Shown here: in pieces, positions 24,480 to 35,943 of the stretch
Position numbering within the stretch: position 1 is the stretch's first letter
Layout: each line of letters opens with the position of its first letter
NCBI GenBank assembly: GCA_963513935.1
Contig: OY740774.1
Coordinates: forward strand, 81,740,890-81,804,889
Direction of reading: 5' to 3'
DNA length: 64,000 nt
Source of the DNA: Aphrophora alni
Taxonomy: Eukaryota; Arthropoda; Insecta; Hemiptera; Aphrophoridae
The notes under the pieces: generated by a model
What the model was told of the DNA's origin: nothing
The model's input: only the letters and a program-made list of their open reading frames with translations
Database searches by the model: none
Program-made: the position numbers and the translations under genes

Positions 24480-24810
24480 AATTGAAAAACTCTTTCAGGT
24501 GTACTATTTATTTTACGATACAAATTGATCAAACAAACCTAAAGATGGCCTATCTTATGATGTAGGTAATAGTCTAGAAAATAATTAAATAACAACTTTC
24601 TCTATACCACTATACGTATAAAAATTGGAAACTACTTTTACCCGTAGGCTATAATTTATTTTACGAAACAAATTGATCAAACAAACCTAAAGATGGCCTA
24701 TCTTATGAAGTAGGTAATAGTCTAGAATATAATTAAATAACAACTTTCTCTATACGACTAGACATATATAAATTGAAAACTACTTTCAGACACATATTTT
24801 ACAAATTGAA
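24480..24810 (+). repeat. Tandem duplication of about 155 bp
   Basis: The segment GATCAAACAAACCTAAAGAT followed by GGCCTATCTTATGA.GTAGG and TAATAGTCTAGAA is present at 24527 and again at about 24671, with a partial third unit to 24865. Confidence 0.75.
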
Positions 24811-25787
24811 CCAAAATGAAAGAAATATTTAAAACGACCTACCTTTAAAATGTAGGTATTAGTCACTCACTTCACACATTCAAACACATCACTGTTCACA
24901 GATTTATTAAATCCAGATACATTTACGTCTAATATTGATATGTTTTAATCTTTATTAATAATTACTTTTGATTCGAATAAAGATAAGAATTTGCCTAAAT
25001 TAAAGTACTAACTGTTTTGCGTTCATTTCATAGCCTAGATCGCGGTTTACTTTGCCGTTCAGTGAGGAAATAGGTTCCCAAAATAACCCAAATACAGCTG
25101 CTTGTCAAGCTGCCAATGTCGTGTCACAAAGCACGTCGGAATCCAGGATTGGTGAATGATAATGAGTGATGTCATATTTAAATTTGAGACAATTTTTTTG
25201 AAACTCGTTTGCCGACAGAGAATTTTGAATGTTAAGTCCAGTCAATTTATCCTATTTTTAATTAATTTTTTTCTTGTGTGTTTTAAACTGTGTGAATACT
25301 TGTATTTTATTGCATTAAAAAAAAAAAATTATTAAACATAATTTGCATGGATGTATAAAATTATGTTGTACATTAGTTCAAAGTTTTAGCGTGCATGAAA
25401 TCATGGTTTTTATTTCCAGGAAAAAATTACTCATAACTAAAAAATAAGCGTTAAAAAATGGTCGAGTTAAAAAAAAAATTATCTTGTGTCAAACTATAGG
25501 GCCATCGTATGATTTTTTCAGTTTTTAGAAAATGTTTCGCAATAAAAATTTTGCCAAGTTTTATGGGATTTTAAAGAAAATATCCTTTTCCTTGAAAAGA
25601 CATATAAAGAAAATAATGCCTTGATTTAAATTTTGCATTTTTATATTTTTTAAAACCATTTTTAAATCTTCTCCCACCTTTTTGAATTTTTTCAAACGCT
25701 TATAAGTCGAAAACAGTTAAGTTTTTGACAGTGTTACGTTAGTTTGAGTACAATCTTTTGCCAATATTTATAGTACTAAAGTAGGTC

Positions 25788-25816
25788 TTGAAGATGGAGG
25801 AATTCCGAAACGCGTC
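25788..25816 (+). ncRNA. Hammerhead-ribozyme-like core with C3 change
   Basis: TTGAAGA (first core base changed from C to T), TGGAGGAATTCC (GGA..TCC stem II), GAAAC, GC, GTC. The GTC is the preferred cleavage triplet. The C3 change would be expected to inactivate it. Confidence 0.35.
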
Positions 25817-26324
25817 GATAAATATAGAGTAAATAAAGACAATGATTAGATTGACTGAACATTGTATTGAAACTAATGCAGATCCTAGAAGATATAATTA
25901 TTATAACAATTTAAACATTTTATGAAAAAAATTGAAATTTCTATTTGAACATTTGACATCTATAATTCATGGATCTTTATTGCTCTTCACCATTTAGGAT
26001 GGTAATAAATAAATATATATAATAAAACTTGTTTTTTTTTTAATATTTGGGATAATATTTTCTAAAAAATGGATAATATAAGGCAAACAATTTATAAAAT
26101 ATTAAACTCTAAAAAAACCGCTAGTAAAAATTTCACATTGGATCACAAAAATCTATTTTACTTCGATTTCACCTTATTGAGTTCATTTCAGTAATTATAA
26201 AGGGGGGGGGGGGGTTGAGTCTTTGCCCTAGGTGAAATATAACGTTGTCTTATTTGTTCAAAGAAATGGTAAAAACTTTAAATGAAAAAATAAATTTTAA
26301 CTATTTTCTAAAACTTTCAAGGGT

Positions 26325-26705
26325 TTACCTGACCACAACATAACTTACCTACCTAACCTCTCCATTATCCAACATAACTTACCTACCTAACCTCTCCATA
26401 TCCAACATAACTTACCTAACCTCTCCATTATCTAACATAACTTACCTAACCTCTCCATTATCCAACATTATTTACCGACCTAACCTCTCCATTATCTAAC
26501 ATAACTTACCTACCTAACCTCTCCATATCCAACATAACTTACCTACCTAACCTCTCCATATCCAACATAACTTACCTAACCTCTCCATTATCTAACATAA
26601 CTTACCTAACCTCTCCATTATCCAACATTATTTACCGACCTAACCTCTCCATTATCTAACATAACTTACCTAACCTCTCCATTATCCAACATAACTTATC
26701 CACGA
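26325..26705 (+). repeat. 31-35 bp minisatellite (CATAACTTACCTACCTAACC type)
   Basis: About a dozen units of TAACATAACTTACC(TACC)TAACCTCTCCATTATC with small variants. A 178-bp block within it is itself repeated. It is the reverse complement of the array at 29.94-30.35 kb. Confidence 0.9.
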
Positions 26706-27249
26706 CAAACAATATTCATTAATATTCCCCAAAAACATTTTTGAATGAAAAGTAAAAATAAACTACGAACTGTTTCTAAGAAGGTGGCATATATCAAAAT
26801 CTGCTCAAGTGGTAGTGATGAAATTTTGGTGAAATGTAAAGTTATATGAACCAATTCAATACGCTATGAAGCACGTAAAAAGCTACGTTAAATAGTAAAT
26901 ACAATAAAAACTAAAGAAACCATACAGCAGATGCCCTAAAATTTTAAGCTATTTCACAAATAAAAAAAATCTTCAAGAAACCATCAAATATGTTCAGATA
27001 CCATAACATAAGACTCAGTGTAAACATTTGAGCTGTAGTGAACTGCAAGGACAGATCATTAAAAACAAACATAATTTCTGTACTACTGCTACCTCAAAGG
27101 GATGTTTTCTTGACAAATTATACTTCTTATTTTTGTATACCCATCACAAATCTTTCATACTACGTAAATGAGATAAAGCAAAAACTGGGTCTGCGTCGGA
27201 CCAGACGGTGGAAGTTATACTTCGATCAACAATAAATGTAATACAATTA

Positions 27250-27830
27250 TAATTTGTATTTTGCATTGATTATTAGTGTGACTTGATTAGATTTTTAGTT
27301 TTAATATATATGGGTATGTGAGAAAGTTTGTGCGATATTTTTGCATTGATTTTAGTTTAACTATGTATGTGAATTTTGAGAAAGTTAGTACTATATTTTT
27401 CGTAGATTTTTAGTTTTAATATGTATGGGTATGTGAGAAAGTTTGTGCTATAGTTTTGCATTGATTTTAGTTTGACTATGTATATGAATTTGAGAAAGTT
27501 GATGCAATATTTTTCGTAGATTTTTAGTTTTAATATGGATGGGTATGTGAGAAAGTTTGTGCAATATTTTTGCATTGATTTTAGTTTGGCTATGTATATA
27601 AGTTTGAGAAAGTTAGTGCAATATTTTTCGTAGATTCTTTGTTTTAATATGTATGGGTATGTGAGAAAGTTTGTGCAATATTTTTGCATTGGTTTTAGCT
27701 GTTTGACTATGTATATGAGTTTGAGAAAGTTAGTGCAATATTTTCCCTAGATTTTTTGTTTTAATATATATGGGTATGTGAGAAAGTTTGTGCTATAGTT
27801 TTGCATTGGTTAGTATAACTTCAAAAATGT
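27250..27830 (+). repeat. 115-bp minisatellite, five units
   Basis: The word GGGTATGTGAGAAAGTTTGT occurs at 27312, 27426, 27541, 27655 and 27772 (spacing 114-117). Each unit is itself a diverged doublet built on GAGAAAGTT-GTGCAATATTTTT. The minus-strand open frame across it is only the repeat translated. Confidence 0.9.
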
Positions 27831-28004
27831 TAAACCCCTTCATTCCGCTTACTACATTCATCAAACGTTACTAGTATTGTGGGTTGCCTACATGCTTATT
27901 AGAAGGCTCTAACAACATTTTACTTCTCCAGTAAATACTAAGTTTGTTAATTAAAATAGTCCATTATCAATACCGATGCATCTAGATGATTCTTCGATTG
28001 GTTT

Positions 28005-28240
28005 TGGGTTAGATTCCACAAGATTCACTAGCCTAGCCTCTCTTGAGTCAATGCTATTCTCATGTCCATAACTTTTATTTTTCCTGTCAGGTCTCTGATA
28101 TCGAAAAAACTCTTCTTCTCTTTCCCACCCTGATGCTATTTGAGTATTCAAAGGCTAGGGGTCTTTATTTTATGCTAATTTCTTCTTCTTTTTTTAATAA
28201 GACGATGATGATAAGGGGATTTTAACTTTTAAGGCCTACT
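28005..28240 (+). repeat. Family A repeat copy
   Basis: GGGTTAGATTCCACAAGATT, TTTTTCCTGTCAGGTCTCTG, GATGCTATTTGAGTATTCAA, AGACGATGATGATAAGGGGA. The short open frames on both strands here are repeat. Confidence 0.6.
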
Positions 28241-28245
28241 TATAA

Positions 28246-28273
28246 CTGAAGATGGTTTATTCATCGAGACGTT
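28246..28273 (+). ncRNA. Hammerhead-ribozyme-like core, decayed
   Basis: CTGAAGA, TGGTTTATTCATC, GAGAC (one change from GAAAC), GTT. It lies just right of a family A copy. Confidence 0.28.
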
Positions 28274-28289
28274 ATATTCTTGAAGTGAA

Positions 28290-28460
28290 AACTTCTTTAG
28301 CCGCGTTGGGCACTTTTTGGTAGGGGAAAATCTTATGGGCTCGCGTCACCGACATGCTCATGACTGGCGCATGCGCAGCGGCCGTGTGCTGTGCGCTTTA
28401 GACGCTTTTTAGATGGGTGAAATCTCGTGTGTTTACGTCACCGACATGCTTAATAACAGT
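28290..28460. repeat. GC-rich 92-bp direct duplication
   Basis: GTCACCGACATGCT occurs at 28345 and 28437, each preceded by CTTTTT(G/A)G.GGG..AAATCT. The stretch between them (GACTGGCGCATGCGCAGCGG) is among the most CpG-rich in the window. No gene is recognised in it. Confidence 0.55.
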
Positions 28461-28582
28461 ATATCTGTAGCTATACAGCTGACGTATTGTGCAACATTAG
28501 TGCTTGCTGTGTATATCTTGTCTTTTCGTTTGATTTTTATTTGTTTTATTTAACGTTTCAGACTCCATACATAGTCATACTA

Positions 28583-28626
28583 GTAATCAATGCAGAAATA
28601 TTGCACAAACTTTCTCACATACTTAC

Positions 28627-28688
<62 letters not shown>

Positions 28689-28705
28689 AAAATCTATTAT
28701 GAAAT
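28583..28705 (-). repeat. Inverted single unit of the 27-kb minisatellite, with an internal (TA)n expansion
   Basis: The reverse complement reads AGATTTTTAGTTTATATAT...ATATGGGTAAGTATGTGAGAAAGTTTGTGCAATATTTCTGCATTGAT, with the dotted part being a TA run of about 27 units. This matches the 27-kb unit, where the same place is only TTAATATATATGGG. Confidence 0.8.
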
Positions 28706-28798
28706 TTCAAATTTTAATACTAAAAGTTCTAAATTTTCACGTCTATCGGCAGTCCCTATAATTGTGGGTATTGGAAAGTGACTATTTATTATAAATGT

Positions 28799-28995
28799 AC
28801 CCTCAGGGGCTCATTACGGTGAGTACGCGATTGCCAATCCCGAGGGACCCTAGCTGGATCTACGCTTTTGTGTTAGTCTCTTTCATCTTTCTTATCAGGT
28901 CTCCCTTGATCAACTCTTGTTGTCTTTCGACTCTGACGCTATTAGGGTATTCGAGGGCTAGGAGTCATTTTATTTATTTTTTCCTTATAAGACAA
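28799..28995 (+). repeat. Family A repeat copy (good full-length left end)
   Basis: ACCCTCAGGGGCTCATTACG, GTGAGTACGCGATTGCCAAT, CCCGAGGGACCCTAGCTGGA, CTTATCAGGTCTCCCTTGAT, CGCTATTAGGGTATTCGAGG. Confidence 0.75.
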
Positions 28996-29869
28996 TTTTG
29001 TTTTTTAAGATATTGTTTATTATTTTCGACATTTATTGGGTTGAGGGAAATTTGTGCTTATATTTTGAATTTTTAAAGGTTGAAAATAAATTAAATACGT
29101 TACAAATATTTATTTACTTAAAGGTTATACACATTATAAATAAAATAAATTGTACAAATAATAATATTATCAAAATCGTAAAATTTACTGATCCTAAACT
29201 AAACGTGTTGCACTTTGTTTGGTCTATAAAACTAAAACTGTATTAGGTCAAATACACTCACAGTCCATTCAGCTTAGGACGAAAACATTGCACAACTCTC
29301 TGTCATCCTAACCTAACCTAACCTATCTTATTACTAAAAAAAAATTGAAACGATGAAACGGATCCAAAAGAGTTGTTCAGGTCGCTGTTAAATATAATAA
29401 CGGTTTGATGAAATTATGCTAAAGTTAGGTTATGAAGGTAAATTATGTTATTTTAGATAACGAGGAAGTTAGGTTAGGTTAGATATAGAGGGTAGGTGAG
29501 GTTAGGTTATGTTATGTTACATTAATAAACTATAATGAGGTACACTTGTGGAAACCTAAATAATCAAATAAATGAAAACACAATTTTCCACACACAAAAA
29601 CAACTTTATTTGTGGACTACAAATACAAAATGTCGGTTCAATGACTAAGTCATCTAAGAGTAGGGTTTGTGTGCATATAGAAACTGAGGAATATGAATTA
29701 GTCATTGAAACATCGTCTTGTAAATAAAGACCAATGTATTGGACAAATAAAATTTTTTTTTTTTTGTTTTCATTGATTTGATTTATATAATAAAAAGTTA
29801 GTTTATTTAAAATTGTGGATAAGGGTTAGTTTCACTCGATTTGGAAAAGTTGGATTATTTTAGACTTTA

Positions 29870-30620
29870 GAGAGGTTATGTTATATAATAGAGAAGTTTG
29901 ATTATGGAAGTTATATTGAAATTGTGGAGAGATTATATTATATTAGAAATTGAAGAGGCTAGTTATGTTATGGTAGATAATGGAGAGGTTAGGTAGGTAA
30001 GTTATGTTGGATAATGAAGAGGTTAGGCAGGTAAGCTATGTTGGATAATAGAGAGGTTAGGTGAGTAAGTTATGTTAGATAATGGAGAGGTTAGTTTAAG
30101 TTATGTTGGATAATGGAGAGGTTAGATAGGTAAGTTATGTTAGATAATGGAGAGGTTAGCTTAAGTTATGTTAGATAATGGAGAGGTTAGGTAGGTAAGT
30201 TATGTTGGATAATGGAGAGGTTAGGTGAATAAGTTATGTTAGATGAGAGGTTAAGTAGGTAAGTTATGATAGATATTGGAGAGGTTAGGTAGGTAAGTTA
30301 TGTTAGATAATGGAGAGGTTAGATTTTACTAGATTATGGGGATGTTAGGTTGTGTTAATATGGACAGTTTAGGTTACAGTTAGATAATGGAGATATTAAG
30401 TAAGTTATGTTGGATTATGGAGAAGTTATGACATGCTAAATTAAGGAAATGTTAGTTATGGACAGGTTGGTTTACGTTATTTTAGATAATGGAGAGATTA
30501 AGTAAGTTATGTTGGATAACGAAAGGTTGGATTGTGCCATATTAAGGAAATGTTAGGTTATGTTAGTTATGGATAGGTTAGGTTAGTTTATGTTAAATTG
30601 TTGAGAGGTTAGGTTATTTT
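29870..30620 (-). repeat. TTAGG-type minisatellite, inverted relative to the 26-kb array
   Basis: Units of GATAATGGAGAGGTTAGGTAGGTAAGTTATGTT with variants are regular from about 29940 to 30330, then degenerate to 30620. This is the reverse complement of the 26.3-kb array. It lies just 3' of the TNFR-like exon, within the intron. Confidence 0.88.
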
Positions 30621-30895
30621 AGAAATTGTAGATATTATGTCAGAAAATGGAGACATTAATGTAAAACTCGTTTTATATTTCCTTCTAAATGTAAAAATGT
30701 GCTTAAACTAATATAAACTATGGGTATATAATATTTTGTATTTAAAGTAGGAAAGGAACAGTCAAACAGACATTATTAAATTTTGTTTCATCTATTTGAA
30801 TTATGGCATAAAGGATTCACTTAAATTATATATTTCATTTTATACAATACATTTAACATTAAACCGTTCATTGTCTATTGTATATAGTCTATTAC

Positions 30896-31136
30896 AACTG
30901 TCGCACACTGTATCAGCTGTGGCATTGCACGCATGCGCTTCATAAAGTCCTTGACTACATCGTGAACAAGGCCAACAAGGGGCGTGGTAGGAATGGTGGG
31001 GGGAGTAGTATCCACGGTCACATGATCTGCACTTGGTATCACGTGACTTGCTGCATGTTGTGACCACGCCCCATCCTGGCGGACATCTTGCACAACGTTG
31101 GTAAGGATTGTTGTGTCTGAATCTGCATTCGGCCAT
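30896..31136 (-). CDS. TNF-receptor superfamily extracellular exon (two cysteine-rich domains)
   Basis: The exon begins after a TTTTTGCCAACAG acceptor (phase 0) and ends at phase 1 before GTAATA. It encodes residues 22-101 of the proposed protein. The cysteines follow the TNFR pattern. Domain 1 has C25, C36, C39, C49 and C57 (one of the usual six is absent). Domain 2 has C60, C75, C78, C81, C91 and C99, with the diagnostic CxxCxxC, DTKCRSC and DTVCDS linkers. A third domain would start with the Cys split at the donor. TNFR domains bind TNF-type ligands at the cell surface. Insects have few such receptors (Wengen and Grindelwald in Drosophila); a Wengen-like identity is plausible but not proven. 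The membrane and cytoplasmic exons were not located. Confidence 0.72.
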
Positions 31137-31239
31137 CTGTTGGCAAAAATATTTAACTGTAACAAATATTTTGTTTGATTTGTTTATACACAATTTATTA
31201 AAAAATAGTATAATAAAATGTATACAATAGATTTAGGAT

Positions 31240-31510
31240 GTTTCACAGGAAGTAGCCTAATGGATTTATATAGGCTATTTACAACATGGTGGAGAAGAGG
31301 GGGAGTAAGACGACGAACTCAGCTTTAATCACAGATAGCAGCACGTCCCGACCAGCACAACAGTTCCGTGGCAACGCCAATGCTACTCACTTAAATAACA
31401 CGTGTAGACGCAGTTTGAGGTTAGTTGTGAACATGAGTTTAAATTCAGCGTGTGTAAGTGTAATTTTTGACCGTCTCAACGTAAGAAATCACCATTCTAC
31501 GGTAAGTTTT
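31240..31510 (+). other. CpG-richer stretch with a donor-like end, unassigned
   Basis: Immediately right of the TNFR-like exon 2. Open for 75 codons on the plus strand (31286-31513) and ends in CTACGGTAAGTT. It could be a divergent first exon. No similarity is recognised. Confidence 0.2.
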
Positions 31511-31681
31511 TGAACTTCCTCACTAAAATATTCTGAAAATAAAATTCAATAACTACAAATTCATAGTATATAAGTTGTTTTACAGTATTGATTGTTACTG
31601 ATAGAAGGTGGTTTGGTAAAAATGGCGTGACGGGGAATATTGACGAATCATTTTCACAATCCGTCGCTGGTCGCCTTACCC

Positions 31682-31712
<31 letters not shown>

Positions 31713-32389
31713 ATTCTGTTCAGTTAGTGCACAGACCTCGCTACAAAAAAACCAAAAAGATCTTATAACAATATTTTTGTATCATTTATCAAGACGACAA
31801 ACAAAAATGCAAGATGATTGCAATTTTATATAAAATATTGTATACAAAGAGGTATTGTAAATTGTAAATAAATACGTTTTCATCAATTACCTCTATGTGC
31901 TATTAGGTATATATTCTTAGCCGAGTATTTAATTTCAACAATCCAACAAAGATTAAATAATTTATTTTGAGAGAGAGGGGAAGGTTGAATTTTCTTAATA
32001 AAGCAATTTCATTGTAGTTACGATTTACGCCGGTAGACTGCAGGAGGCTCAAGTAAATAAGTTAATTTTCCTTCTGTTATTCCGATAGGTGCCGTGGTAC
32101 CAATGGAAATGATAATAAATTAATGTTTTCATTCCAGTACAATATTTATGATACATAAAGGCTGTTTTATAAGAAATTACAAAATGCCTGCAATAATAAT
32201 AATAAATAAATTTTTTCGAATTATCAACAATTACTTCTGGATCGAGAAACAGTAGTCTAACCTTATGAAAAGAATTTCAGAAACATGGGTTCACCTTATG
32301 ATGACACATATTCAGAGTTCGTCAGATATTTCTTTTCACCTTCTACAAAATTTGGGGGTATTTTAAGGGTTGTACATAAAATTACAATT

Positions 32390-32485
32390 TTCTCAAAATC
32401 GGGTTCAACGATTTTGATTTTTTACGTCTCTAAGGACCAAAATTAAAACGTATTCGTCCATTTTTGAAAAGACTGTTTGAGAGCA
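32390..32485 (+). repeat. Family B partial copy
   Basis: CTCAAAATCGGGTTCAACGA, TTTTGATTTTTTACGTCTCT, AAGGACCAAAATTAAAACGT. Confidence 0.45.
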
Positions 32486-32499
32486 TCGGTAAAAAACCA

Positions 32500-32655
32500 A
32501 AAATCGGTCGTCTCTCTCATCTTGTCTATCCGGTCTCTCTTGACTTTTGACTGACCTCTGTTTTTTTTTTTTACTATTTCGATATTTTGACACTATTAGA
32601 GTATTCCAGGTCTATTTTAAGTGTTATTTTTTTGTTCTTTTCTTTTTTTATAAAG
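32500..32655 (+). repeat. Family A repeat copy ending in the assembly gap
   Basis: GTCTCTCTCATCTTGTCTAT, CCGGTCTCTCTTGACTTTTG, GACACTATTAGAGTATTCCA. The T-rich tail leads into the N run. Confidence 0.65.
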
Positions 32656-32855
32656 NNNNNNNNNNNNNNNNNNNNNNNNNNNNNNNNNNNNNNNNNNNNN
32701 NNNNNNNNNNNNNNNNNNNNNNNNNNNNNNNNNNNNNNNNNNNNNNNNNNNNNNNNNNNNNNNNNNNNNNNNNNNNNNNNNNNNNNNNNNNNNNNNNNNN
32801 NNNNNNNNNNNNNNNNNNNNNNNNNNNNNNNNNNNNNNNNNNNNNNNNNNNNNNN
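32656..32855. other. Assembly gap (200 N)
   Basis: Exactly 200 undetermined bases between a T-rich family A tail and a (GA)n tract (32856-32878). The round number suggests a placeholder length. Open frames crossing it are artefacts. Confidence 0.99.
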
Positions 32856-33319
32856 AGAGAGAGAGAGAGAGAGAGAGATTATATATTTCAAGTTACATGA
32901 TCTTAGGAATGGTTTCACAAACTGTGTTGCCGGTTTCTTCGACTGAACTTAAATATGGAAATTCTTTTAGAAAATAGTCAGTTAGTCTAAACGGGGGGGG
33001 GGGGGAATGCATATTCAGTAGAAGTCTACTTTACAGGGGCATACATAATTAAACATGAAGTCTGAGCTATAGCTAATAACAAACTCCCTTTATTTTACAT
33101 AAATTTGCACTTTTCACTGCTAAGCCCAACTTAGATAACAAAACAACGCGACGAGTGTTTTAATCGATTCGCAAAAGATAGGCGTCGAAAATATCTTTGG
33201 AATTATAGCTATCCCCCTTCCCAGTAGCAAAGTTTAAACCTCAAATCATAGATTTATTAAACCAAAAAACCTTTCGATCAATTATGACTTAAAAAAAGAA
33301 AATAATATAAAATAAAGAC

Positions 33320-33540
33320 TACTAACCTATGCGCCACGAATCATGTCCATTAGTTAGCCAATAGGAGAGCAAGCGGTTGTCAATTTTGAAACAGCTCCCT
33401 GCACAAGGCTAACCCCCGAGCGAGGCTACCTACAGTACCCTCAGACTAGGAGTGTGTCTGGTGTAATGGGCGTGTCCTCCCTTCTACTTGTTTCCCTAAC
33501 TTGACTTGACGGTACAACCCATTCCAAGAAAACTAGGCAC
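33320..33540 (-). promoter_or_regulatory. GC-richer island with a possible noncoding exon
   Basis: The minus strand contains TATTGGCTAAC (inverted CCAAT), CGCTCGGGGG, and ends in GGCGCATAG followed by GTTAGT, a usable donor. It could be an alternative first exon for the TNFR-like gene (2.2 kb upstream of its exon 2) or for the Ig gene. No open frame of note. Confidence 0.25.
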
Positions 33541-34224
33541 ACAAATTACTGCTTAGCTACATTTAATTCCTAAAGTTTAAGTACAATTCTTAAAAGTTAA
33601 ATTTTGTAAACGTTTTATTCTCATTTACACCGATAAAAGAAACGAAAGTAGGGTAGGCGTTTACACAGAAGCATTTGAGGTCTATATTTTTTTATTAGGG
33701 TTGTACCGTTGAAAGCAAACGTAACAAACGAAGTGTGGGGGCCCTTCTTTCCTCTTCACCCTAGACACATTCCCACCTTGAGGATACTGTAGTGATACAA
33801 TGCTAATTGGCTAAATAAGTAGTTTCATTATATTTGCGTAGTTTTTTATGAATTAAAGGATAGTTTTTTGTTTTAATAGTTTAAACATGTTTAGTTTAAC
33901 TGATACATTAACATATGTGGTATTGACATATTTATTTTTGCTATAACAGCAGTAATTATTTTCCTTGTAATAATAGTAATAACCCAGTATCAAAATAAAT
34001 ATTAGTTTTTAATTGAAATTTCTTGCAATTTAAGGGGATGATTTCTATTACATTTATTTATTTAGTTGGAAAAATATTGTTTTTGTTGAGAAAAAAAATT
34101 TTTGGTGATTTGTTTACAAGGAAAGAAAGGAGCTACGGATGTATTAAAAAAAAAGTTCATTAAATTATGTTCTTTGCAATTGTGATGCAAAATTAAATGA
34201 AGCATCTATGATTTTTCTCAGCGC

Positions 34225-34495
34225 CATAAATGAACGTAATTGTAGGAACGAGTTGGCAACCCCGCACGGTCCGTATTGGCTCCTTTAATGTCAGGCAGTT
34301 TATTGGCTCCTCCCTCAACGGATCTGACTCGTGGCAGGGCTTGTTGAAGAACAAAAGTTGGTCAAGGGACCTGATAGGGAAAATGAAAGAGAGGGATATA
34401 ACCCAACACTTTATCAAACAAGGTGATGATCTAACTGACTCCTTAGGGATTGCCAAGGCCCTACTCACTATAGTGAGCTGCTAAGGGCAAAATTA
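34225..34495 (-). repeat. Family A repeat copy, reverse orientation
   Basis: GGTCAAGGGACCTGATAGGG, AAATGAAAGAGAGGGATATA, ACCCAACACTTTATC, GGGATTGCCAAGG, CTCACTATAGTGAGCTGCT. The left part (34230-34340) has been replaced by unrelated sequence; the open frames on both strands are repeat. Confidence 0.6.
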
Positions 34496-34654
34496 ATGAA
34501 AAATATATGATAAGTAGAGTTTTGTGAACATATCCTATTGATGTAAAATGAATAAAAAACGTAACTTTGATTAAAATTAATAACAAATTTAATTTAAAAC
34601 TGTCCACGCGTTTGTTGTGGGCATATAGTATGAACGATATTGTTCCTAAACCAC

Positions 34655-35375
34655 TTTCTTTTACCCAAGTGGATATTAACACACCCTAACCTAACCTAAC
34701 CTAACCTAATCCACCTTTTTTACCCAAATGGATATTAACACACCCTAACCTAATATAACCTAACCTAATCCACTTTTTTACCGAAGTGAATATTAACACA
34801 CCCTAACATAATCTAACCTAAACCACTTATTTTTACTCAAGTGGATACACACCCTAACCTAACATAACCTAATCCACTTTTTTTTACCTAAGTGGATATT
34901 AACACATCCTAACCTAACATAACCTCACGTAACCTAACCTAATCCACTTTTGTTTTACCCAAGTGGATATTAACACACTCCTAACCTAACCTAAACTACT
35001 TTTTTTTTTACTTAAGTGGATATTAACACACTCCTAATCTAACCTAAACTACTTTTTTTTTTTTTTTTACCTAAGTGGATATTAACACACCCTAACCTAA
35101 CATAACCTCACATAACCTAACCTAATCCACTTTTGTTTTACCCAAGTGGATATTAACACACTCCTAATCTAACTTAAACTACTTTTTTTTTACCTAAGTG
35201 GATATTAACACACCCTAACCTAACATAACCTCACATAACCTAACCTAATCCACCTTTTTTTACCCAACCCAAGTGGATATTAACACACTCCTAATCTAAC
35301 CTAAACTACTTTTTTTTTTCCTAAGTGGATATTCACACCCTAACCTAACCTAACCCACTATTTTCTTTACCCAAG
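34655..35375 (+). repeat. CCTAA-rich tandem repeat, about 12 units of 45-80 bp
   Basis: Units are CACACCCTAACCTAACC...TAATCCACTTTTTTTACCCAAGTGGATATTAA. The number of CCTAA steps and the length of the T run vary between units. The conserved box is an imperfect palindrome (CCACTT ... AAGTGG). It lies in the long TNFR-like intron. Confidence 0.9.
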
Positions 35376-35943
35376 GGCCCTCAATATGGATAATAAATTA
35401 TAAATACATGAGTTTATTCATTATAACATTTCCTTTGAAAAACTTTGAGGCTAAATGAATTCCATCAGAGCGGAAAATAATTCAACTTCTCCGCCACGTT
35501 TCAGTGGAACTCATTCTGTGAAATATAAAAACTTTATTACCGCTACAATGGGGTCTTACACTACTTCCTTTATTCTAACGGTGCTACTAAATCAGAGAGA
35601 GACAGACGGGAAAAGAGACAGATAGCCTATATCAGGTCTTTCAAAAGTAAGTTCTTTAAAATAGTTGTGGTTTCGTTATTTGTTATCAAATTCCCGAAAA
35701 AAACTCATTGTATGCAGATATAATTGGGATTTATTAAAACATCAGCTGTTTATTTACATCGCTATTTATTTGTTGCCATAGCAACGAGTTTTCTCATTGC
35801 TGACTAATTTCAAATACAGGAATAGGCTATGTAGATGGTAAACTTGAAGAAGTTTACAATTAATTAATTGATTTTTTAAATTTTATCATGACTTAGAAAA
35901 TATACATTGTATTGATTCAGAGTTGTTATGAATGTGAACGGAG

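Noticed and set aside
27038..27235. 65-codon plus-strand frame ending LGLRRTRRWKLYFDQQ near an AATAAA
   Set aside because: The end looks coding-like, but there is no upstream exon, acceptor or recognised family; insufficient support.
27357..27689. Minus-strand 110-codon frame with repeated KYCTNFL peptides
   Set aside because: It is the 115-bp minisatellite read through; the repeat length simply avoids stops.
30875..31165. Second minus-strand frame and a plus-strand frame over the TNFR exon
   Set aside because: Only the frame with the TNFR cysteine pattern has family support; the others are shadows of it.
32547..32946. Three open frames of 114-119 codons
   Set aside because: They exist only because the 200-N gap has no stop codons.
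34684..35375. A chromosome end
   Set aside because: CCTAA runs are short, interrupted by a non-telomeric box, and unique sequence and genes continue on both sides.
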